Origin: Martensiomyces pterosporus
Taxonomy: Eukaryota; Kickxellomycota; Kickxellomycetes; Kickxellales; Kickxellaceae
DNA: 64,000 nucleotides
Direction of reading: 5' to 3'
Assembly: GCA_025201845.1 (NCBI GenBank)
Contig: MU603937.1
Span: 116,854 to 180,853 of the forward strand
In this document: positions 11,278 through 20,516 of the stretch, one piece after another
How the letters are laid out: each line of letters opens with the position of its first letter
Position numbering within the stretch: position 1 is the first letter of the stretch
Position numbers and translations under genes: made by a program
Notes under the pieces: generated by a model
What the model was told of the DNA's origin: nothing
Seen by the model: the letters and a program-made list of their open reading frames with translations, nothing else
The model's database searches: none

Positions 11278-11490
11278 ATGCTGCCTCTCCTTTAAACATG
11301 AAATCGATTATATTGCCATAGCCGAAGACGTGTTTGTTTGGTGGAAGCAAGTCCACAAAGAGGGAAAGGATGTGAGGGGGGTGGGTCGAGATAAACAGCA
11401 ACATCCGCTGCCGCTTCGCAAAAGGGGAAAGAAAGCAGGACGAGCACCATCCCCCCAAAAAGGGAGAGATGCCGCGCTGCTTCGCAGTAT

Positions 11491-12255
11491 TTAGCGGACG
11501 CTGCGAACAACCTTGTCCAGGACGACCTCGCGGGAGACCTCGTCAAGATCAGTGGCCTGAATGTCGTTGGCAATGCCGACAAGCTTCTTGCGAAGAGCAT
11601 CCTTAGTCGAGGCATAAACCATCTTGCCCTTGATCTTGGCGCTATCAGGCGACCAGGCGTAGAACAGGATCTTGTTGCGGGTGGTGCCGTCCTTCTCGAA
11701 CTGGAAGTCGTAGACGGCGTAGCGGCACTCCTGCTCGGGGAGATCGGCAACGAAAGCCTCGTAGTCCTCATCGGCCGAGACCTTATCAACAACGACCTCG
11801 GTGTTGTCGGGCGAAAGCTTGAAGATGATGTACTTGGCAGAGTGCTTCAGCTTGAGCTCGTTGAAAGCCTCGAGGCAGGCATCGTTAACAGCAATACCGC
11901 TGGACTATAGACAGGAGCTCAAATAGGCATAAAAGTGCATTAGCGGGTGAAACCATGCCCTTGTTATGCAGGCTGGCATAATTTGAAATGCCACCGCGTC
12001 TGCAGATGACACTGACTAGATGGACGACGCGAACAGCAGGGGACCGCAGCAGCGAATGAAAGCAGATAAGCACAGCGCATAGCGTGGCAATATCCAGCCC
12101 GGTCTCTGCTAGAAAGCGGCTGCTGTACGAATCTGAACAAGCGCAGAGCAAGCGTTCTAAAAGTAAACCGAGCGAGCGCGGGCTTAAATGTAAACAGATG
12201 TGATTGCCACGGGCAAATGAGGGGGCTGTCGAGTGCCGACAGAGATGCTTACCAT
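11491..12255 (-). CDS. COF1: Cofilin / actin-depolymerising factor
   Basis: Two exons, 12253-12255 and 11491-11904, give 138 residues covering one complete ADF-homology domain. Exon 1 is just the ATG: the sequence reads ATG|GTAAGC, a 348-nt intron follows, and exon 2 begins TATAG|TCCAGCGG (SSGIAVNDACLEAFNELKL). Conserved cofilin segments are KYIIFKLSPDNTEVVV, LPEQECRYAVYDFQF, NKILFYAWSPDSAKIKGKMVYAS and the long actin-binding helix after it. The protein severs and depolymerises ADP-actin filaments in cortical patches. An intron at or just after the start codon is a recurring feature of fungal cofilin genes. The N-terminal Ser, a regulatory phosphosite in animals, is present at position 2. Confidence 0.95.
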
Positions 12256-13408
12256 GGCTGGGAGCTTTAATGAAAGTGGAGGTGTATAAAGTATAAAGAG
12301 TAAGGAAAGCTATAGAGAGCAAGAGAAGCCAAGTCGAGTTCGGTGGAGCGTTGTAGTAGCAGCAACGGTGCGCGTTATGCGCTGCTGCTCAAGGCCCCTG
12401 CTGGCGCACTATTTTTATATAAGCTGCTGTCCTACCCGCCCCCGCATTCGGACAGGGGCTCTGTATGCATGCCGAAAATGCTCGCGAGCTGCTCTTGTTC
12501 TGTGCGGCTCGCCGCATGAGCTGCCACCAGAGGGGTCTTGTACGCTGGTTACCACGGGCAATAGGCAGCGTCTACGGCGCGAGCAGCAGCAGCCGCTGCG
12601 GGCTTGGCAGGCAATGTCGCCAAGGGCTTGAGGCCTCTTGGTGCCAAGATGCCCCACTGTGTGGTCACTGGGAATACCCGCAACAGAGGCATTTATGCCG
12701 CTCTACATGCGGGAATGACTCGCTGCGATGCCAGAGCTCCAACAGATGTCTGTCAGCCGCATGGAGTGTGCTGCTGAGCCAGCAGCATCGCGCCCATGGC
12801 CGGCGCCAGGCTAGCATTTTCCCAGCAGGGCTGCAGGTACGGGATGAGGCTGAGCTGAAGCTACTCATCACAATCTTTCGGTGGCTAGCAACGAGGCGGG
12901 CTCAATAGCTGCTGATCACGCTGGGACGTTCAATGTGTTCGCAACAACAACCGAAGCACAACCGCCTGTGCACTTTTTCAGGGCTGCCATGCATGGCCTG
13001 CATTTTTCGTGTCTGATGATACACACAATTCCCCTCGTGTGTTCTCCACTGTTGTTCCTCTACTCTCTCCATTGCCTCATTTTGTTTTGCTACTTGCAAT
13101 TCTTGCTGACCATCGCACCTACACCCACTGCTTTGGAATTCTCCTCTCCAGGCCACGGCGTGCCAGCCTGCTACTCCCTCTGCTATCAGTCTGGGTTTAA
13201 TAGACGCATAGCGCAGCGCCGAGCCTTGCAGTTGCTCCCACATAAAAGTTGTGCATTTGAGCGGTGATTTGCACACCCTGGTGCTGCCACATTTCGCTCA
13301 CGCACATACAAACTCGACGACAGCGGCACCAACCCTAGGGCTGACGCTCAAAAACACATACCGAGTGCGCTGTGAATGCACACACTCAGTGCCACACGAC
13401 TGACAGAA
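12256..13408. other. Intergenic, about 1.15 kb: shared promoter, cofilin / YPD1
   Basis: This divergent promoter is the longest gap in the left half. It has a TATA-like TATATAAG at 12416-12423 and CT-rich stretches near 13030-13080 on the YPD1 side. A 147-codon open frame (12465-12908, plus) starts with ATG but is Cys/Arg/Ser-rich without recognisable motifs, and I do not call it. Confidence 0.4.
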
Positions 13409-14105
13409 ATGAGCGACGACAATGGTATCGACCAGGACGATGAGCTGCTGGACAACGGCATCCTTGACCTGGAGGTGTTCGATCAGCTGATATCCATGGA
13501 CGACGAGGACGACGAGTTCAGCCAGCAGATAGTGTTCAACTACTTTGAGCAGGCAGAGTCCACGTTTGCAGACATGGATAGGGCGGTGTAAGTATTTTGA
13601 GCTTGGGGATGGACGGAGGGCCATGGAGTAGCGCATATCTGGTGCTGGACACGGCCACTGCAACCACAACCTGCTTTCTGCACTTGGCATACTAACACCG
13701 TGTGTATTCTTTCCTCTCTTATGATCACTGCCCATGATCATTGTTCGTTTTGCCCCTTACTGCAAATCCTGTGATTCCACATGACTTGCGCACCCGAGCA
13801 CTTGCACTTTTTTCTGTAGACTGGCCAAGGATCTTCCAAGGCTGTCATCGTTAGGGCACTTTCTCAAGGGCAGCTCGGCATCGATTGGAGTGAAGCGAGT
13901 ACGCGAGTGCTGTATGCACATCCAGCATCTAGGGAACCTGCAGCAGGCGAATGGCGAGGGGACGGTGGACGCAGAGACGGCCCTCAAGGATATTGTGCAG
14001 GAGCTGAAAGTAGGAAAGGAGGAATACAAAAAGGCCAAGGAGTTCCTGCGCTTCTTCTACGAGCCAGATGCGACCGCGTCGGATGGCGGAGGCGACGGGA
14101 GCTAA
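13409..14105 (+). CDS. YPD1: Histidine phosphotransfer protein, Ypd1 type
   Basis: Two exons, 13409-13587 and 13820-14105, give 154 residues. The intron (232 nt) runs from GT|GTAAGT to CTGTAG|A and splits a Val codon. The N-terminal helix carries the Ypd1 signature VFDQLISMDDEDDEFSQQIVFNYFEQ. Exon 2 contains the HPt motif LGHFLKGSSASIG with the phospho-accepting His at residue 73, followed by the second helix pair (GVKRVRECCMHIQHLG). Ypd1 relays phosphate from a hybrid sensor kinase to Ssk1- and Skn7-type response regulators in osmotic and oxidative stress signalling, in cytosol and nucleus. An in-frame ATG 11 codons upstream (13376) is an alternative start; MSDDNG was chosen because it resembles other family N-termini. 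Confidence 0.93.
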
Positions 14106-14701
14106 CGAGGCAGGGCACAGGTGCTGCCTTGTCTGCACAAACACCCCCTCCTATCCTTTGAGCAGCACATCTCTTGTTTTTAATACAATACGTAATGGCA
14201 TTTATCCACAAAGAACACGCGCCTCCTGCTACCTGTGTGCATCCTCACAGCCCGGTAATCGCAGCAGCACTGGTTGCTGGGAGCGCGGTGGTTGAAACAG
14301 AGCCAATATGCCCAGTTGCACACAACAAACAGTCTGCTCAGCTGGGCGAGAGGCATGGAATTGATTGTCCCCTTGTTCGCCCTCTACTGTGGGGCCTTGA
14401 CGCGCGCTGAGCAGACGCACTCGTTCTTTGTCCCTTCTGCTGCCCACTTTTTATTTATTTTTTTTCGCACTTGCCACAGCAGACACAGGCTCTTTCTGCC
14501 CCTTAAAAACCACGCCATTTCGCCTAGTGAGTACAGCCCTTTTTGCTCGCAGTGCGGAGTATCGCCATTTGCCTCTAAACCTCACTTATTCACCACGCAC
14601 ACTATATACCGGGGTCTTGCCTGGATATCCGACACGACAGCAGCAGGGACGAAGGAAAGCAGCAATCTTATTGCTACACACACATTCAAAAAAAGCACAA
14701 A
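14106..14701. other. Intergenic: YPD1 3' end and SR-protein promoter
   Basis: No gene is seen. There is a T-rich block at 14448-14467 and a TATA-like CTATATA at 14602-14608, about 95 bp before the SR-protein ATG, followed by a purine- and A-rich leader. Confidence 0.4.
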
Positions 14702-16499
14702 ATGGGCGGGACCTCTCAGCTGTTTATCGGCCGCCTTCCTCGCGACATGCGCTCATCCGACCTGGAGCGAATCTTTGAGAAATTCGGCAAACTCACACGC
14801 TGCGATGTCAAGGTAGCTGTCGCCGCTATGCGCTTTATTGCTTGCAGCTATGTTCGTGTTTGGTTACCTATGCCATGTATGCGCTCCTGGGGCATGTTTA
14901 CGCGTATCGGAAATTTTACTAAACACGCCGCTGTTGTGTATTTTTCCATTCTGGCTGCTGGATAATATCGCTTTTTCCTCTTGTAGCGCGGCGTCAATCT
15001 CTGTAAGTCTCCCCCAGCTATAGCAGCTCGCAGGCACTCAGGCTGCTGCCTGCCACCTCAAGGCGATTGGGGCTTCTCTTTGTGCATTCCCTACATGCTC
15101 CCTGCTTGTGCGCTTTGATGCTAAGCTGGTGCTCTATATGCATTCAACCGTCGCAATCTATTTTGTCTAGGCTATGGATTCATCGAGTACGGCGACGTGA
15201 ACGACGCCGAGGACGCCATCAAGGGGTGCAATGGCATGAGCGTGCACGGCGAGCGCATTGTTGTCGAGTTCGCCAAGGGCGCTGCAAGGAAGCGTGACGA
15301 CAACACGTGCTTCCGCTGTGGCCTTGAGGGTATGTGGGAATTAATATGGTTTTTGGCTGGTGCTGCTTCGGATTTACCACATGTGCATGTCCTGTTTATT
15401 CACTCCGGGTATTCCCATGCGCATCCTGCTTCTCTATCTTGTAGGCCACTGGGCCAGGGATTGCCCGTCCACCCGCGATGGACGCAGCCGAGGACGCAGC
15501 CGTAGCCGTAGCCGTAGTCGCAGCCGCAGCCCTCGCAGGTATGTACCCTCCTCCGCCAGTCTGTATCAACCCCTTGCCACTGGTTCTCCGAGCCTTGTAT
15601 CCGGCCGCCTGCGCCCACTGTCAGCTCGCTCTTGAGATGCCAGGACGGACTCCAAAAACAGCTTGTCTGCCTTGCTTGCCACCAATCTGTGCGAGCCACC
15701 CAGAGCCAGCGCCATCGCTATCCCCAAGCATCTGCTGGTGTGCGTACATGCCAGCAGGCGAATTCCATGCCATTCCAGCAAACCACACCGCACCTTGCCT
15801 TTTGGTTCCCTGCCAGCTCTGTTCGCTCAAGTACCCGCGCCCTTCTGCCAAATGTCGCTGGGACCCTCTTCCTTCTTTCCGCTCGGGAATGCAAGCGGGC
15901 CGGGACCCCTGCCTTCTTCTCTTTGCTCTTCTGCCTTGCACGCATACCTTACTACCTCTTGTCCCCCCCCGTTCCCGCAAACTTACAGGTCACGCTCGCG
16001 CTCCCGGTCCCCCAGCCGCCGCCACCACCGCAGCCGCCACAGAAGCGACCGAAACGACCGAAACGACCGCCGTGATCGCTCAGGCAGCCGCAGCCGCCGC
16101 AGCCGCCACCGCCACACCTCCAGCTCTCGGTCGCCCTCGCGCTCCCGCTCAGCATCCCGCTCGCCGTCCCGCAAGCGCCGCCACCGTCACCGCAGCTCAC
16201 GCAAATCGCGGACAAGCCGTTCCCGCCGGGACAACTCGCGCTCCCCATCTAAATCGCCGCGTCCTCGCCGCAACGGCAACAGTAATGGCGACGGCGACAA
16301 TGGTCGTCGCAAGCCTGAATCTCGTTCCCAGTCGCCAGCATACGATGGAAGCAACTACAACGATAGAGATGCGCCTCAAGAGTGGGAGAAGAAATCCGTC
16401 GATAGTGCAGTTGGCGACGACACGCACGGCGAGGGCGAGGGCGAGAGCGGCCATGGATACTCGCCCGAGGAGGCGGGCTCTGGCAACTGGGGCGTGTAG
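14702..16499 (+). CDS. SR splicing factor: RRM, CCHC zinc knuckle, RS domain
   Basis: Five exons (14702-14812, 14987-15002, 15171-15329, 15445-15538, 15989-16499) give 296 residues. RRM: RNP2 is LFIGRL (about residues 7-12) and RNP1 is represented by YGFIEYGD, followed by HGERIVVEFAKG. A CX2CX4HX4C knuckle (C89, C92, H97, C102) spans the exon 3/4 junction (CFRCGLEG|HWARDC). The rest is an Arg/Ser domain with dense RS dipeptides and an acidic Gly-rich tail ending in SGNWGV. This order is that of human SRSF7 and plant RSZ proteins, nuclear factors that bind exonic enhancers and recruit U1/U2 components. All junctions are GT-AG and phase-consistent (891 coding nt). Exon 2 is only 16 nt, and the last intron (450 nt) interrupts the RS region, a typical site of autoregulatory alternative splicing in SR genes. 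Confidence 0.88.
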
Positions 16500-16839
16500 C
16501 TGCAGAGAAAGAGCGCCCCTGCGATGTCCAGCTGCTGAATGTCTCCATGCTTCTGACTGCTTTTCTTCTGCTCCCCCTCTGGCCTCGCTGCCTTTGCTCA
16601 GTTTCTTCTTATTCCTCTTTCCCCTCCACTTTTGCCGCAATAGCCTCTTCATATGCCCCATTTTTTGCTCCTTCATTATCCTCATGTGCAGCGGCACCTT
16701 TCTCGCCTGCCCCATCACCTCCACATCTCTCCTTTCAGTGCTGGCAGCTTCAGAGCCAAAAACCGCTAGCTGTGTTCAGTAGTGACAACAATTCCTTTAA
16801 AAGAAAAACGGCTGAAAAGCGATGCAAGACCACCGGCAT
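16500..16839. other. Intergenic between convergent SR-protein and RFC2 genes
   Basis: No gene is seen. The segment is pyrimidine-rich on the plus strand and should contain both transcription termination regions. There is no AATAAA on either strand close to the stops. Confidence 0.4.
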
Positions 16840-17971
16840 TTACGCCTGCTGGACGATCTGAGACGCCTGCATCATCAAGTTGAGGATCTGGAGCTGCTCA
16901 TCCGCTCCATCCGAAAGAGCCAGGTCGGTGGTGGCCATCAGCACAGCGATCTTGGACTTTTGGAGCGAGCTGAGCTGCTGGTCCTCCATAGCCAGGTCGT
17001 GGAGCTGAGCGAGTACCTGCGAGGCCGGGAACCCGTTGTATATCAGCTCATCCACGGCATCCTGGATCTCCTTAGCACTGGAGCTGCCCCAGATAGCCCG
17101 CAGTCCCTCGATGACATTCTTTGGAATGACGCCGACCAGCGCGGCCACCATGTCGGCATCCAGGGCGCCCTTCTGCGCCATACGCGAGGCACTCTGCAGG
17201 GACATCATAGCGCGGCGCAAATCGCCCTCGGCGCTGTCCACCAGGGCCTCGACCGCGCCCTCGCGGCAGTTGACGTTCTCAAGCCTGGCCACCTCGTCCA
17301 CACGAGCGACCGCCTGCTCGCGGGGCAAGCTCTTGAACCTAAACTTGGCGCAACGGCTAGCCAGGGGCTCGATAATCCTGCTGACATAGTTGCACACCAG
17401 ACAGAAGCGGGTGATTCTCGAGTACTTCTCCATGATTCTCCTCAGCGCTGCCTGCGCATCCGACGTCATCGAGTCAGCCTCGTCCAAAATGATGATCTTA
17501 TACGGCGGCGACGGGTACTTCGAGTCCGCTTGGGAGACAGCCGAGCGCGCAAAGTTCTTGATCTTCTCTCTGACCACACTTCGAGTCCGCTTGGGAGACA
17601 GCCGAGCGCGCAAAGTTCTTGATCTTCTCTCTGACCACCGCAATGCCGCGCTCATCCGATGCGTTGAGCTCGAGCACACGGCTCTTGATGGCCTCAGGCC
17701 CATACATGTCGCGGGCCAGGGCAAGTATGGTCGACGTCTTACCTGTTCCTGGGGGCCCGTAGAACAAAAGATGGGGAAGGTTCTTTGTTTCCAGGCTCTT
17801 GCGGAGCACCTGAACTACCTCCTCTTGTGCCGCCACTTCGCCGATGTTTTTTGGCCGGTACTTTTCTACCCACGGAACAAGTTTGTCGTCGACTTTGGCC
17901 TCGGCGGCGGTCTTTGCTGCCTTTGCAGCCTGCTGCTGCTGGTCTGTCTTGGGTCGTCCAAAGAAATCCAT
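16840..17971 (-). pseudogene. RFC2: Replication factor C subunit (yeast Rfc2 / human RFC4), frame broken by a 61-bp tandem duplication
   Basis: Clamp-loader AAA+ ATPase that helps load PCNA in the nucleus. Visible boxes are [13 protein letters not shown], Walker [10 protein letters not shown] near residue 72, [11 protein letters not shown], the Walker B motif IIILDEADSM, the sensor SRITRFCLVCNY, and the C-terminal collar helices. The reading frame opens with MDFFGRP at 17971. A perfect 61-bp tandem copy (17517-17577 and 17578-17638) shifts the frame at [20 protein letters not shown]. With only one copy, the N- and C-terminal halves are continuous and of normal family length (about 355 residues). 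No GT-AG intron can remove exactly one unit, because the unit has no AG|GT junction. RFC2 is essential in known fungi, so assembly or sequencing error, or a mutant allele, is more likely than true gene loss. Confidence 0.88.
17517..17638. repeat. Perfect 61-bp tandem duplication in RFC2
   Basis: The segment starting ACTTCGAGTCCGCTTGG at 17517 is repeated without mismatch from 17578; each copy is 61 bp. Because 61 is not a multiple of three, it breaks the RFC2 frame. Identity is complete, so it is either very recent or artefactual. Confidence 0.97.
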
Positions 17972-18366
17972 TTCAAAGCGCGATTATTTTTATAGGTGCG
18001 ATTGGCTTTCAAAAATGGGCTCCAGCAGGCGTGGTCAAGGAAGGCGCTAATTGTTGTTTAATTTGTGTGCAAGTGCGAATTCCTCATACAAGGAAAGAAA
18101 GAGAGTGAACGCAGCAGAGAAAGAAAGGCGTAAAGCGAGGCGCCTAGTTAGTGCAGCAGCTGTTTTTGTGCTGCGCACTTTCTCGCGTTTGTTTACCAAT
18201 ACGCACCGGATCTGCGGATTAGCGACGCCAAAAGCCATGTGTATGAGTGTCGCCTAGAAAGCGTGGCGGCATATAGCCATTGGGCTGCATGTTCCAGTAT
18301 TGCGCTAGCCAGCTTGTGAACACCAAATAAAACATAAAGTTGAGGATAGCAGGAAGAAACTGATAA
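17972..18366. other. Intergenic: RFC2 promoter and 3' flank of the D-2-hydroxyacid dehydrogenase gene
   Basis: No gene is seen. Both neighbours are on the minus strand. The region is A/G-rich near 18080-18140. Confidence 0.4.
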
Positions 18367-19935
18367 TCAGACGACCTTGTAAGGGTTGAGAATATGGTTG
18401 GGATCGAACATGTTCTTGGTGCGCTTCATGTACTCAATCATCTCGGGCGACTTGGAGTACCACAGGTAGTTGCGCTTCATCAGCCCAACGCCATGCTCAG
18501 CGGAGATGGACCCGCGATGGGACGAAACCCACTCGTAGACAAAAGGCTCAAAGACCTTGGTGACACGGTCATCAAACTTGTCGGCAACAACGTTGAGGTG
18601 GAGGTTGCCGTCGCCGATATGCCCGTACCCGCAGACGAGCTTGACAGGCAGCTCGGCATCGCCCTTCTTATAGAGGCCCTCCTTCTCAAGACGTGTGGCG
18701 ATATCGCCAACCACATCATACAGAACAGGGATGGGAATAGACACGTCGTACTTGTACGTGGACCCAGTCTTTGCAAGCGCCTCGGGGATGCCCTCGCGCA
18801 TCGACCACATGCGCAAGATCTGCGACTCGTCCTGCGCCAGTGCACCGTCCTCAACGATGCCCTCCTCCATCAGCTCCTCGAGCAAGCCACCGAGTTTCTC
18901 ATCGTCGTGGTCCTTGTTCGAGCCACTAGTCTCGATAAGGACGTAGAATGGGAAGTCACTTGACAGCGGGTTTTTGAGCGCGTGATGCGTGAGAACTGCA
19001 CCCATGCAACTGGCATCCCAAAACTCGTAGGCACTGAGCACCTCTCCGCAGCGCTTGCGAGCAAGCTTGAATGCCTTCTGGACGCTCTCATAGTTGGGAA
19101 CGCCGAGAACAGCGACATTGACTGCTGAGGGCCGCTGCGGGGTCGAGATGGCCACGCCAGTGATGACACCCAGCGACCCCTCAGAGCCGATGAACAGCTG
19201 CTTGAGGTCGTATCCAGTGTTGTCCTTGCGCAGCGTACTGAGGTTGTCCAAGATTGTTCCGTCGGGGAGCACGACCTCAAGGCCCAGCACGGACCCATGG
19301 AGGGTGCCATAGCGGAGGAACCTAATCCCGCCCGCATTCGTCGCAACGTTGCCGCCAATATGGCAGCTGCCCTTTGCGCCCAGATCGATGGGCATGATAT
19401 GGCCCTTCGTGGCGACAAAGTTGCCGAGCTCTTCGAGCACGCACCCTGCATCGCACACAAGGATGCCCGAGATGTCGTCGTACTTGCGCACCTTGTTCAT
19501 GTTGCGCAGGCTCAGCACGACTTCGTCATGAACGGGAACGCTGCCGCCAACGAGGCCAGTGTTTCCGCCCTGCGGCACAACCGCAATCCTGTTCTCGTTG
19601 CAGTACTTGAGGATGTCAGCAACCTCCTTGGTGGTCTTGGGCCGGAGCACCAGCTGCGAGGCCCCGCGGTACTTGCCTATCCAGTCGGTATTGAAGCCCT
19701 CAAGCTCAATAGGGTCTGCAGAGCCGCCAATTTCGGGCGTGGCAAGAACCGTCTCGCCAGGCATAATCGTCTTGAAGAAGCTCACGTCGTCCTTCGTGAG
19801 CTTCTTGAATGCGTCGCTGCGTGCTGGCTTGTGGTAGAGCCTGTGCCCAGCAACCGCTGGCAGACGCGTCTTGCGCTGCGCTGTGGCTTGAGCCACCTGT
19901 CTGGAGAACGCACGGACCCTGAGGGAAGCAAGCAT
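18367..19935 (-). CDS. Mitochondrial FAD-linked D-2-hydroxyglutarate/D-lactate dehydrogenase (Dld2/D2HGDH type)
   Basis: Single exon, 522 residues. The N-terminus MLASLRVRAFSRQVAQATAQRKTRL is Arg/Ser/Ala-rich without acids, as in a mitochondrial presequence. The FAD-binding (PCMH/VAO) domain follows, with PQGGNTGLVGGSVP near residue 120, GSCHIGGNVATNAGG and FIGSEGSLGVITGV. The C-terminal FAD-oxidase domain has GYGHIGDGNLHLNV (about 437) and ISAEHGVGLMKR (about 480), whose His residues bind the catalytic metal. It resembles yeast Dld2/Aip2 and human D2HGDH more than cytochrome-c-dependent Dld1. The expected reaction is oxidation of D-2-hydroxyglutarate (or D-lactate) with electrons passed to pyruvate or another acceptor. 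The ATG at 19935 was chosen because the frame upstream reaches only a TTG. Confidence 0.9.
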   Translation of the reverse strand: MLASLRVRAFSRQVAQATAQRKTRLPAVAGHRLYHKPARSDAFKKLTKDDVSFFKTIMPGETVLATPEIGGSADPIELEGFNTDWIGKYRGASQLVLRPKTTKEVADILKYCNENRIAVVPQGGNTGLVGGSVPVHDEVVLSLRNMNKVRKYDDISGILVCDAGCVLEELGNFVATKGHIMPIDLGAKGSCHIGGNVATNAGGIRFLRYGTLHGSVLGLEVVLPDGTILDNLSTLRKDNTGYDLKQLFIGSEGSLGVITGVAISTPQRPSAVNVAVLGVPNYESVQKAFKLARKRCGEVLSAYEFWDASCMGAVLTHHALKNPLSSDFPFYVLIETSGSNKDHDDEKLGGLLEELMEEGIVEDGALAQDESQILRMWSMREGIPEALAKTGSTYKYDVSIPIPVLYDVVGDIATRLEKEGLYKKGDAELPVKLVCGYGHIGDGNLHLNVVADKFDDRVTKVFEPFVYEWVSSHRGSISAEHGVGLMKRNYLWYSKSPEMIEYMKRTKNMFDPNHILNPYKVV

Positions 19936-20516
19936 TGGTACCAGAAAGAAAGGATGTACAGAAACGCTGACCTGCGTACTACAGTTGCAAACTGCGTGTG
20001 AATAGGACGAAGCTAAGAGCAAGAGATAAGGGAGAGGGCAGCAAAGAAGAGGAGCGTGCAGGCTCGCCGGCTTTTTCCATCCAGGCAGCAGAGAAGGTGA
20101 CTCAGGGGTGAGATTAAGGCTGTGTTACTCGGGACTTTACCAGCAAATTATCCGCTCGCTGGGGTAAGGGGGTGGGATCCGCTGTGATCAGCGTCTGTGA
20201 GCGTGCTTGCTCATTAGAGGATGCCTGCCCTGGCACCATGGGGCCTGCTCGGAGTAAATGCCTTTTTGCGCTCAGCCAAACGAGAAAAATGTTGAGGCAC
20301 AAGAAGCAATCTCCATCGCCCCATCGCCTAAGCATATAACCGATCCACGCTTGCTGCTGCCAGCTGCCGCTGACGTACTGGCCTCCGCCATGGAAGGCAT
20401 CTTGGTCTGGATCAGTAAAGCGAAACCACTACTGCCATAGACACTTGCTATTTAAAAAAAAAAAGCTTGGTAACAAACGCAGCAAATGAAGAGTATGCCA
20501 TTCACCGACCAGAAGG
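19936..20516. other. Intergenic: dehydrogenase promoter and PTC7 3' flank
   Basis: No gene is seen. An A11 run (20454-20464) lies just beyond the PTC7-type stop and is T-rich on the transcribed strand, compatible with a 3'-end region. Confidence 0.4.

Noticed and set aside
11885..12322. 145-codon minus-strand frame over the cofilin intron
   Set aside because: Lies within the intron and 5' flank; the splice model ATG|GTAAGC fully explains the region.
12465..12908. 147-codon plus-strand ATG frame in the cofilin/YPD1 intergenic region
   Set aside because: Cys/Arg/Ser/Gln-rich with no motif; other frames in the same area are similarly open, so chance is likely.
17517..17638. The RFC2 duplication as an intron
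   Set aside because: Removing exactly one 61-nt unit needs an AG|GT at the same position in the repeat, and the unit contains none.
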